64,000 bases of DNA from Paenibacillus sp. BJ-4 (lineage in GTDB: Bacteria; Bacillota; Bacilli; Paenibacillales; Paenibacillaceae), in NCBI RefSeq assembly GCF_020404765.1, contig NZ_JAIVEM010000045.1, positions 1 through 64,000 on the forward strand, in the 5' to 3' direction. Shown here piece after piece: positions 49,011-56,913 of the stretch. Position 1 is the stretch's first letter. The number at the start of each line of letters is the position of its first letter. Made by a program: the position numbers and the translations under genes. The notes beneath the pieces were generated by a model, which was not told the origin of the DNA, did no database searches, and saw only the letters and a program-made list of their open reading frames with translations.

Positions 49011-49027
49011 AGGTAATTCAATTACCT
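49011..49027. promoter_or_regulatory. Perfect 17-bp palindrome, XRE operator candidate
   Basis: AGGTAATTCAATTACCT is an exact inverted repeat around a central C. It sits about 47 bp upstream of the XRE regulator start, where an autorepressor site is expected. Confidence 0.65.
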
Positions 49028-49073
49028 CCACGCTTGATCTACCTTTGTCTACACTCATACTATAGGAGTGTGG

Positions 49074-49460
49074 ATGTCGATGGAAACAACGAAACTCATA
49101 GGAACAAAAATCTTCCAATTTCGAAAATTGCTTGGTATTACACAAGAACAACTTGCAGAAGCATCCGATTCAACAGGTTCCTATATCGGAAAGTTAGAGC
49201 GTGGCGAGGTCAATGTCCAAATCAAAACATTGGAGAAAATAGCCGAGGCACTAGGCACAAACGTGTTTGCATTTTTTAACTTTAATTCATATGAAGAACT
49301 CAAAAGCCAGCCCTGGATATGGGGATGTGTTCATATTCTTTCCCAGCAGAGTGAAGCGGAGCAAAATAAAGCTTATCGTATTTTAAAGGAACTTTTCTCG
49401 TCAGAGAGTGAGCTTACTGAAAATAACTCCGACGCTCCTGGTACACATGAGGAATATTAA
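49074..49460 (+). CDS. XRE-family transcriptional regulator
   Basis: 128 residues with an N-terminal HTH of the cro/C1 type (about 8-65: IFQFRKLLGITQEQLAEASD, SYIGKLERGEVNVQIKTLEKIAEALG). The C-terminal half (about 75-128) is predicted helical and then acidic, without a known ligand domain. I take the ATG at 49074, 5 bp after AGGAG; ATG 49080 is equally possible. It is divergent from aloR1 and convergent with receptor 2. It could control the peptide-signalling genes on either side, but that is inference. Confidence 0.85.
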   Translation: MSMETTKLIGTKIFQFRKLLGITQEQLAEASDSTGSYIGKLERGEVNVQIKTLEKIAEALGTNVFAFFNFNSYEELKSQPWIWGCVHILSQQSEAEQNKAYRILKELFSSESELTENNSDAPGTHEEY

Positions 49461-49544
49461 CTTTCACTCGATTAACACGCACGTAAAAATTAAAAGAGTT
49501 GTGTGATCTTCTACTCTAGGTAGAGAAACATAGCCCTTTTTGCT

Positions 49545-50942
49545 CTAAGAGGTCATTTGCCTCATATTACTTTCCACTGCTTTTATCGCTTTTTCATATT
49601 CTGTCCGTTGTTCTTCGGTCGAATGATCCTTATATTTCTCAAACAATAGCGTGATGGACTTGATATAGTAGGTCTTATCGTTTAACTGTGAGGACGCTTT
49701 TAAACTAATCAGCATACTGTCTATTGCCTCGGTATAGCTTCCTTTATTAAAATAGTATCGACTAAGCTCAAGAAAAAAACGAGAATATGTCAGCAGATTA
49801 TTATTTGTATGATAATACGAAATATTTGTACGTAGTTCCCTATATTCATTAATATTCTCTGCAAAAAGGATTAGAATATCGTCTATTGAGTAACTGTAAT
49901 TATTGGCCGATTCTATAATGGTCATTAGCCCAAGTAATATTTCCTGAGGATTATTCCTAATAAGTTCAACATAGGGAGATAAACTAGTCATATCCCCCAT
50001 CAGAATTTCTAAATTTAAACGGTTTGCTTTTCCCCATATTTGGAACTTCTGTACCTCTACCGTTCCAATCTCATCCAGACCTTCAAAGCCAGTTAGATTT
50101 TCATAGTAAGGTATGAACTTCATAGCTTCTTCATATAGTCCTTGTTTTTCGAGAGCATTTCCCTGCATTAAATAGGCTTGACCATAGTAAACGATTAGAT
50201 GTCTTTCTGTATTTAGATTTATAACTCTACGATTCTTCGTCCTCGTTTGAGTTTGATGCCTATAAATACTTGTGACTAGTACCTCAAGTTCTTTCGCATA
50301 GTGTATAGTCGTCTCATAATCATAAAATTGAAAATGCAAATTAGCCAATTTTAATAAAGCGTCTAATTGGTAATTCTCAGGAAGGTTCCTTCGAAACGGA
50401 GCAAACTTTATAGCTGCTTGACGATTATTATCCAAGTCAGTATTCAGAGAATTACAGAACAATCTATACTGACTGATGGCCAATCGCTCCGATTGGTAAT
50501 ACCTTTCGTTCTCTACCACACACTCATAAAAGGGAATAGATTCCTTTTTCTTGCCTCCTTTATACAGCTCCTCTGCAAGCTCAAATATCGTCGACACATA
50601 GGATAAGTCCTCTGTTAGTCTCATCAATACCTTTTGAATACAGTCTTTCCTATCCAACTCTACACAACGCAATAAAAAAGGCTTGATTCGCTTCCAGTGC
50701 CCTTTTCCCTCGTAAAAGCATTCATCTATGTACAACTCATACAGCCAGCCTTCAGGATATCCCAATGCCTTGGTAATCAGGTCCATCTGCCGAACAGAGA
50801 TTGGCTTAGGCGGATTACTATTCAGCATGGTGCTAAATGTACCACGGTTAATTCCAGATATTTTACTGAAGCTGCTAAATGTATAGCCCCTCTGCTTTAG
50901 TTCTGTCTCTATCTTCGAGCGGATCGTAGGTGTATGTTCCAT
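49545..50942 (-). CDS. AloR-type receptor 2, no peptide seen
   Basis: 465 residues, HTH (IRSKIETELKQRGYTFSSFS, then SVRQMDLITKALGYPEGWLY) followed by TPR repeats to the C terminus. It starts at ATG 50942 with AGGAGGG upstream. The first 145 or so residues are nearly identical to those of receptors 3 and 4, while the rest differs more. After the stop the next 80 bp reach the XRE gene, leaving no room for a normal signal-peptide-bearing pro-peptide. It lies 42 bp after receptor 3 in the same direction and is likely read from the receptor 3 promoter. Confidence 0.8.
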   Translation of the reverse strand: MEHTPTIRSKIETELKQRGYTFSSFSKISGINRGTFSTMLNSNPPKPISVRQMDLITKALGYPEGWLYELYIDECFYEGKGHWKRIKPFLLRCVELDRKDCIQKVLMRLTEDLSYVSTIFELAEELYKGGKKKESIPFYECVVENERYYQSERLAISQYRLFCNSLNTDLDNNRQAAIKFAPFRRNLPENYQLDALLKLANLHFQFYDYETTIHYAKELEVLVTSIYRHQTQTRTKNRRVINLNTERHLIVYYGQAYLMQGNALEKQGLYEEAMKFIPYYENLTGFEGLDEIGTVEVQKFQIWGKANRLNLEILMGDMTSLSPYVELIRNNPQEILLGLMTIIESANNYSYSIDDILILFAENINEYRELRTNISYYHTNNNLLTYSRFFLELSRYYFNKGSYTEAIDSMLISLKASSQLNDKTYYIKSITLLFEKYKDHSTEEQRTEYEKAIKAVESNMRQMTS

Positions 50943-50984
50943 TTCAATCCCTCCTGTGTGATCAAATAACAAGATAAATATAGT

Positions 50985-52381
50985 TTAGGGAACCATTTGC
51001 TTCATACTGTAGCGCACTTCTTCAAGTACTTTTTCATATTCTGCAAGTTGTTCATGTGTAACATGATCTGTTAATTCTTCGAATAACAACGCTATTCCTT
51101 TAATAAATGTACTTTTCGTGTTTAATTGAGAAGATACCCTAAGGCTTTTTATTAAATTGTCAATAGCTTCTGAATATCTGCCTTTATTGAAATAGTAACG
51201 TGCAAGCCCCAAATACAAACGGGAATAATTCCATAAAAGCGTGCTTATTTGATAGTGCGAAGGTGCCGAAACGTATTTCTTATAATCAGCAATTTCCTCA
51301 GAGAAAACATTTAGAACATCTTCTAAAGAGAAGTTATACTTATTTGCCGATTCTATAATGGAAATTAATCCATGAGAGATTTCCTGAGGATTTTGCTGTA
51401 TAAGCTCGACATAAGCCGCTAAGCTGCTAACATCTCCAATTAAAACTTTTAAATTAAGAAGATTAGCCTTTGCCCATAGTTGGAGTCTTTCCACCCCTTG
51501 TAGACCATTTTCATCCAACCCCTCAAACCAGGACAAATCTTCATAATAGGGGATGAATTTTAAAGCTTCTTCATACAACCCTTGATTCTCCAAGGCATTT
51601 CCGTGCAATAAATATCCTAGACCATAGATACGACAAGAGGCTTCTCACTATTGAAGTTATCCGGTTTCCTATTTTTTGAATAACTATAAGTTTGCTGATG
51701 ATATACATTTATAGCCAGTGTACGGAGCTCTGTTGCATACTTTATTGCAGCCTCCCAATTACTTGTGTTGAAATAAACATTAGCCAACTTCAATAAACCA
51801 TCCAACTGATGATTCTCTGGTAAGCTTTTGCGAAATGGGTCAAATTTAATAGCAGCCTTCACACTGCTTTCTAAATCTTCAGTAAGCGAGTAACAAAACA
51901 AACGATACTGACTGATCGCCAACCTCTCCGAATGGTAATATCTTTCGTTCTCTACCACACATTCGTAAAAAGGGACCGCTTCCTGATCCTTGCTTGTAGC
52001 ATGAAGCTCTTCTGCAAGCTCAAATATCGTCGACACATAGGACAAGTCCTCTGTTAGTCTCGTTAATACCTTTTGAATACAGTCCTTCCTCCCTAACTCC
52101 ACACAACGCAATAAAAAAGGCTTGATCCGTTTCCAGTGTCCTTTTCCCTCGTAAAAGCATTCATCTATGTACAACTCATACAGCCAGCCTTCGGGATATC
52201 CCAATGCCTTGGTAATCAGGTCCATCTGCCGAACGGAGATTGGCTTGGGTGGGTTACTATTCAGCATGGTGCTGAATGTACCACGATTAATACCGGATAT
52301 TTTACTGAAACCGCTAAATGTATAGCCTCTTTGCTTTAGTTCTGCCTCTATCTTCGAGCGGATCGTAGGTGTGTGCTCCAT
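50985..52381 (-). pseudogene. AloR-type receptor 3, broken by a frameshift
   Basis: Two frames, 51617-52381 (N-terminal HTH and first TPRs) and 50985-51608 (C-terminal TPRs), together match the full-length receptors. The break is near 51627: the minus strand has GTA-TC-TAT-GGT where receptor 2 has V-Y-Y-G, so one base is missing. Apart from this the coding is intact, so the change is recent or a sequencing error. Start is ATG 52381 with GAGGGGG upstream. No peptide gene follows; the next gene is receptor 2. Confidence 0.8.
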
Positions 52382-52676
52382 GTCAATCCCCCTCATTAAG
52401 TCTTAGAAATATCATAAGTGATACTTTATATGTAAAATCCATCCTATAGGAAATTCATTTTAATACAAAATAGCGAAAATAGTGAAATATATGGTCAATA
52501 TCTCTACTTTAATTTATGATGCCTTTAAAAGAAGTCTTTTTTTAATGAATCCCGTGATAATTGAAAAGTTGAATGAAGTACATAAAGAGAGCATAAAAGC
52601 AAGCTTCAAGTTTTTTTATTTGAATGTCACAAACGCATACCTTTTTCAGTTATATAGGCAGAAAGGAGGGATGTTA
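52382..52676. other. Divergent control region, receptor 3 and ECF sigma gene
   Basis: 295 bp AT-rich. It must hold the promoters of both divergent genes, but I see no pair of boxes I would defend. A plus-strand frame from 52482 joins the sigma gene in frame but lacks a ribosome-binding site. Confidence 0.5.
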
Positions 52677-53252
52677 ATGGAAATACTACATGCAAATAAT
52701 CAAGACACAGATATCAATCTTGTCATAGAACAGGTCCAAGCGGGCGACAAACAAGCATACACACATATCATACGACGTTATCAACAACAGATCTTTTTAT
52801 ATTGCTACTATTTACTTAAAAATCAGGAAGAAGCAGAAGATGCCGCTCAAGAAATATTCATCAAAGGGCTTGAGCACATCCATCAGTTCGTACCTACAGT
52901 CTCTTTTTCAGCTTGGCTTTACAAAATCGCTCAAAATTACTGTAATGACTTATTAAAAAGAAACGCTAGAAAATTCAAATCCTTCATTCAGTACAAATTG
53001 AACCTAAAGCAACAACCAATACACGAATATACAAATTTAATTCACGAGTTACTGGACCAGCTAACATTAAAAGATCGTCAAATTTTATTATTACGTTCAC
53101 TTGAGGACTACAACTACGAAGAGATTGCTACAATAATGGGACTGAAATCATCCACGATCCGAAAAAGATATGAGCGACTCCGTAATAGGCTAATTAACTA
53201 CAATGAAAAGGGAGGAAAACAAATTGAGCACTCATTTAAAACCGGAAGATAA
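52677..53252 (+). CDS. ECF-type RNA polymerase sigma factor
   Basis: 191 residues. Region 2 spans about 15-90 (YLLKNQEEAEDAAQEIFIKG, then FSAWLYKIAQNYCNDLLKR). Region 4 spans about 120-175 (LKDRQILLLRSLEDYNYEEI and IMGLKSSTIRKRYERLR). There is no region 3, as in ECF factors. The ATG at 52677 has GGAGGG 6 bp upstream. It overlaps the anti-sigma gene, so the two are made together. The signal and targets are unknown. Confidence 0.92.
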   Translation: MEILHANNQDTDINLVIEQVQAGDKQAYTHIIRRYQQQIFLYCYYLLKNQEEAEDAAQEIFIKGLEHIHQFVPTVSFSAWLYKIAQNYCNDLLKRNARKFKSFIQYKLNLKQQPIHEYTNLIHELLDQLTLKDRQILLLRSLEDYNYEEIATIMGLKSSTIRKRYERLRNRLINYNEKGGKQIEHSFKTGR

Positions 53253-54369
53253 AGAAATCGAGCAATTACAAAAGCTTATTCGGAATACTCCATTACAAGT
53301 GGATTTAATTGATAGAACTATGGAACGCTATAGTAAAATAAAAACAAGGCGCTATAATCGCTCTAGCTTTCGTTCAAAAAGAGTTCGCAATACCTTTTTC
53401 GGAACTTCCGCTGCACTTGTAATGGCGTTTACACTTGTCGTTAGTACTCGCTTCATTTCCCCGACAATGGCTGCCTCCTTGAAACAAATTCCAGGTATGA
53501 ATTCTATATTCCAGCTAGCTGGTGATCTTGGTTTACAAACAGCGGACGAAAAAGGGCTGTTATCAAAACCAAATCTTAGTGACACTCACGATGGCCTGAC
53601 TCTCAGCGTACCGGAAGTCATGTTTGATGGAACACGTGTATCAATTGCCTTAGAACGACAAACCACTGACAAAAGATTTTTAAACACCGAATTACCCTTG
53701 TTACTTGATGATTTAATATTTTCCATTAATGGCGAAGAAATTAATTCTTCTTATGCACCTAAAAACACCAGCAACTCCATTGACTCATATACGATACCTG
53801 GAAAAAATTCGAATTCAACCATTATACAATTTTCAGATTTACGTAATCAAGGAGGAAAATCTTTTCCAGATAAGTTTGATTTAACAATTTCCATGTCTGT
53901 CTCCGGCATTAAGCAGCCATTTAAAATAGAAATTCCTGTGGAAAAGAATACTAAGAATAACTTAGTTTTTACACCATCCCTTAAGCGAGAGTATAAAAAC
54001 ATTGACTATACTCTAGAAAAAGTTGAGCTCACACCGATTACAACTAGCATCACAACTCGCATAAAGCTACCTGCTAATTCAAAAATTTCTTCGTCACTTG
54101 CTTTGTGGTTGAGTTATGAAATTTACGATGATAAAGGAAAGCAACTAAATTTAATTAGCAACAATGGTTGGAGTGCTACTGATGGCAACGTTCTGATAAA
54201 TGATTCACGATTTGAAGCTTTCATCTCTCTCCCCAAAGAAATTACTATAAAGGTTTATAAAGATATCTTAAAAAAGGATGATAAGAGCAAATTCGAACTA
54301 GGGAAAGATGGAAATCCAAAAAAAGAGTATTTCCCTGATTTAGAAATTACTTACCCAATTAATCCATAA
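53224..54369 (+). CDS. Membrane anti-sigma factor, DUF4179 family
   Basis: 381 residues. A cytoplasmic N-terminal part (about 1-55) should bind the sigma factor. One membrane helix follows (about 62-82, GTSAALVMAFTLVVSTRF), then an outside DUF4179 region (about 85-210) and a second beta-rich domain to the end. I prefer the TTG at 53224, which has GGGAGG 7-8 bp before it, over ATG 53203, which has none. It overlaps the sigma gene by 29 bp. A second pair of this kind lies at 60.8-62.5 kb. Confidence 0.85.
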   Translation: MSTHLKPEDKEIEQLQKLIRNTPLQVDLIDRTMERYSKIKTRRYNRSSFRSKRVRNTFFGTSAALVMAFTLVVSTRFISPTMAASLKQIPGMNSIFQLAGDLGLQTADEKGLLSKPNLSDTHDGLTLSVPEVMFDGTRVSIALERQTTDKRFLNTELPLLLDDLIFSINGEEINSSYAPKNTSNSIDSYTIPGKNSNSTIIQFSDLRNQGGKSFPDKFDLTISMSVSGIKQPFKIEIPVEKNTKNNLVFTPSLKREYKNIDYTLEKVELTPITTSITTRIKLPANSKISSSLALWLSYEIYDDKGKQLNLISNNGWSATDGNVLINDSRFEAFISLPKEITIKVYKDILKKDDKSKFELGKDGNPKKEYFPDLEITYPINP

Positions 54370-54425
54370 AAATAAATAAGTGAAGGAAGTGAAGCGTACT
54401 TCACCTCCTTCACTGCATACAAATA

Positions 54426-54788
54426 CTATCTTCTAACCTTAAAAGTATAAACTCCAAGTTTGTCTCCATTAGATTTAAAAGCTTCAACCTGAGCTGTACC
54501 GTAGCCAATCATCTTAGCTTTATAATCATGAAGTTCGACAACATCACTTCCGTACAAAATCATCCAGTTAGAACCTTCCATTTCATATGTGCTACCTATG
54601 CCTAAACGAAGTGTGGGACTATCCTGCTTTGTAATGGGTGCTTTTTCTCCGTTGGCAGGTTCAAAAGTTACTGTAACTGTCGCTGGGGTTACAACTGATG
54701 CCGTTGAACTTACTGGTGAAGCGGAAGCTACTCACCCCAAAGATAACGCTAGCGCAGAAATTGATAATGCTAAGATGGCTTTTTTCAT
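54426..54788 (-). pseudogene. Small secreted protein with in-frame stop in the signal peptide
   Basis: A GAGGAG site is followed by ATG and a clean signal peptide (MKKAILALSISALALSLG), then TGA, and the same frame goes on without a break for about 100 codons (VASASPVSSTASVV ... GVYTFKVRR) to a TAG. The remainder looks like a small beta-rich secreted domain. It is either a recent nonsense mutation, a sequencing error, or low-level readthrough. It converges with the anti-sigma gene. The function is unknown. Confidence 0.7.
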
Positions 54789-55050
54789 TTGTCATTTCTC
54801 CTCTTTAATAGTTTTCTTTCTAAGCTACTAAATGCCTTCCTTTATGTCTGTAACTACGTTTTTGTTGTTCTCAAGCTATTAGTTCTTTACTAATCAAACA
54901 TTGAACTTCCAAGCTATTATAGACATCAACAAGATATTAACCTTTTCATTTCCCCACCTCCTTTCTTCTAATTAATTCCATTATATTTCTTGATGTGTTA
55001 CAAAAACATTTAAAATAAACATATAATTTCTTTTTTTTACAAAAAAATCA
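54789..55050. other. Leader region with a seven-codon ORF
   Basis: The minus strand has AAAGGAGGTGGGGAA just before ATGAAAAGGTTAATATCTTG TTGA (about 54935-54960), a seven-codon frame (MKRLISC). The site is stronger than that of the secreted gene below. It may be a leader peptide or what remains of a lost small gene. No other gene is seen here. Confidence 0.4.
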
Positions 55051-55052
55051 AT

Positions 55053-55080
55053 AAAAAGACCGATCCTGCAAGATTGGTCT
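55053..55080 (-). terminator. Terminator after receptor 4
   Basis: On the minus strand AGACCAATC / GATCGGTCT followed by TTTTATT, starting 5 bp after the receptor stop. Confidence 0.85.
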
Positions 55081-55084
55081 AATC

Positions 55085-56377
55085 TTATTGCATATGATCT
55101 TGAAGAACCTCAATAGAAACTGGTGGCTTAAACCAATTTCTTTGCTCAGATAATGACAGATAATTAAGGGTATCCTCTTGTCCTTTTAATATTCTCCCAC
55201 GTCTGTAATGGTAAATGGCAAGCTGGTACATGTAACAATAATAATAGGTCAATTGTTTAACATCATCAGATTCCTGTAATCTCTTTATTTGTTCAGAATA
55301 TTTATCAATAATAGAGTCTACATCAAAATTATGCTTATTGGCAGCTTCTAGTATGGTTATAAGCCCAGAGCTTATCTCTTCAGGGTGATTTTCGAGGAAA
55401 GTTAAATACTCAGGAAGGATATCCCTATTACCTAATAGTAAATCTAAAGTATAAGAGTTGGCTTTAGCCCACAAACGGAATTGCTCTACATCTGCTTCAC
55501 CTTCTAAATCAAGCCCTTTAAACCAGCTTAAATCTGCATAGCCCTCAAGCTCTGCCCTTGCCTCCTTAATAAATTCTTTCTTTTGCAAAGCTGTTGAGAC
55601 AGAAAGGAATCCGTAACCGTAGTAAAATACCAAGTGCCTTTCTGCACGTGACCAATTATATGCTCTTCTTTTTTCCTTCCTTATTTGCTGATCCATATAG
55701 ATTACATTAGCCAATTTCTTTAATTCGTAACCGTACTTCTCTACCTCATCCCATTTGTGTAAGTGAAAATATATATTTGTCACCTTATAAATCGCCTCCA
55801 ACTGATAATGCTCAGGAAGCAAATTACGATAAGGAGTAAATTCCAATACTAACTCAAGACTCTTTTCCAAGTCAGACATTGTATAAGCTTTAAACCTTTT
55901 GTATTGGCTTATGGCCAACCGCTCCGAATGACGATATTTTTCATTTTCGATTACACATTCATAAAAAGGGATAGCTTCCTTTTCTCTGCCTTCGGAATGT
56001 AACTCTTCTCCAAGCTCAAATATCGTCGGTACATAGGACAAGTCCTCTGACAGTCTCCACAATACTTTTTGAATACAGTCTTGCCTCTCCAACTCCACAC
56101 AACGCAATAAAAAGGGCTTAATCCGTTTCCAGTGCCCTTTTCCTTCGTAAAAGCATTCATCTATGTACAACTCATACAGCCAGTCATCAGGATATCCCAG
56201 TGCTTGGGTAATCAAGTCCATCTGCCGAACCGAGATCGGCTTAGGTGGGTTACTATTCAGCATGGTACTGAATGTACCACGGTTAATTCCAGATATTTTA
56301 CTGAAGCTGCTAAATGTATAGCCCCTTTGCTTCAATTCTGTCTCTATCTTCGAGCGGATCGTTGGTGTATGTTTCAT
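55085..56377 (-). CDS. AloR-type receptor 4, no peptide seen
   Basis: 430 residues, with the same HTH as receptors 2 and 3 (SKIETELKQRGYTFSSFSKI) and TPR repeats that differ beyond residue 150. It is about 35 residues shorter at the C terminus than receptors 1 and 2. A terminator follows the stop by 5 bp, so no peptide gene can share its transcript. It starts at ATG 56377 with GAGGGGG upstream. An IS200-type remnant lies just upstream. Confidence 0.8.
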   Translation of the reverse strand: MKHTPTIRSKIETELKQRGYTFSSFSKISGINRGTFSTMLNSNPPKPISVRQMDLITQALGYPDDWLYELYIDECFYEGKGHWKRIKPFLLRCVELERQDCIQKVLWRLSEDLSYVPTIFELGEELHSEGREKEAIPFYECVIENEKYRHSERLAISQYKRFKAYTMSDLEKSLELVLEFTPYRNLLPEHYQLEAIYKVTNIYFHLHKWDEVEKYGYELKKLANVIYMDQQIRKEKRRAYNWSRAERHLVFYYGYGFLSVSTALQKKEFIKEARAELEGYADLSWFKGLDLEGEADVEQFRLWAKANSYTLDLLLGNRDILPEYLTFLENHPEEISSGLITILEAANKHNFDVDSIIDKYSEQIKRLQESDDVKQLTYYYCYMYQLAIYHYRRGRILKGQEDTLNYLSLSEQRNWFKPPVSIEVLQDHMQ

Positions 56378-56419
56378 TCCAATCCCCCTCTTTAACTTGA
56401 AGAATTATATTTTCCGTAT

Positions 56420-56700
56420 CTTCTAACATTTACTCCTTTTCGCTCGCATCGTTCCCTGTTTTTTTCCTATCTCTAGTTTCAATTTCCCGTAGATTACTTG
56501 TCTTCTATACTTCCGAGCAAATAGCTATGATAATTAATGGTTCCACTTCGTATGTGCCAAACTGCTCTTGTCCATCCTTTGTCCTCTCTGGTAAGTTTGA
56601 GCGGTTGGCAGACCGACTCTCATCTTATCACCTGAGTTCAAAGGATGACTACTCATAGCTATAAGCTTTCCTGAACCCCCCAGTCGAACTGGAGGGGGTG
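56420..56700 (-). mobile_element. IS200/IS605-type remnant (left end and decayed tnpA)
   Basis: On the minus strand from 56575 a frame opens MDKSSLAHTKWN, the usual start of TnpA of IS200. It then breaks for about 20 bp and continues KYRRQVIYGKLK in the correct place, after which it fades by about 56430. Upstream (56676-56697) lies a hairpin CCCCCCAGT / ACTGGAGGGGG, like the subterminal palindrome of these elements. The catalytic HUH histidines and tyrosine are gone, so it is dead. It may mark how receptor 4 or the GH44 region was rearranged. Confidence 0.75.
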
Positions 56701-56706
56701 TACAAA

Positions 56707-56752
56707 AAAAATGAACAGGTGGGATACTAAATCCCCCTGCTCATTTCAGCGA
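56707..56752 (-). terminator. Terminator downstream of the GH44 gene
   Basis: The minus strand has AATGAGCAGGGG / CCCACCTGTTCATT followed by TTTTTTTT. It is about 160 bp after the GH44 stop. Confidence 0.75.
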
Positions 56753-56913
56753 TGGTACTTATTTAATTTAAAAATGGCAGTATCTCCCGTAATCCAAACT
56801 TGAGTGTGCCATTCATAGCCGTTTGATCAGCTAGTGAACCCCGCAGTGCTGGCTCTCCCCATCGGCGCAAATCATCGATTGATTCACATGTTGCCGTATA
56901 ACGGACGCTTGTC

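Noticed and set aside
50985-51608. Treating the C-terminal half of receptor 3 as its own gene.
   Set aside because: It lines up with the receptor 2 C terminus and lacks a ribosome-binding site; it is one gene split by a frameshift.
52482-52676. A 65-codon N-terminal extension of the ECF sigma factor.
   Set aside because: The frame is open, but the strong ribosome-binding site is just before ATG 52677 and the family starts there.
54426-54788. Selenocysteine at the in-frame TGA.
   Set aside because: The codon is in a signal peptide, there is no SECIS-like hairpin after it, and no reason for a redox residue there.
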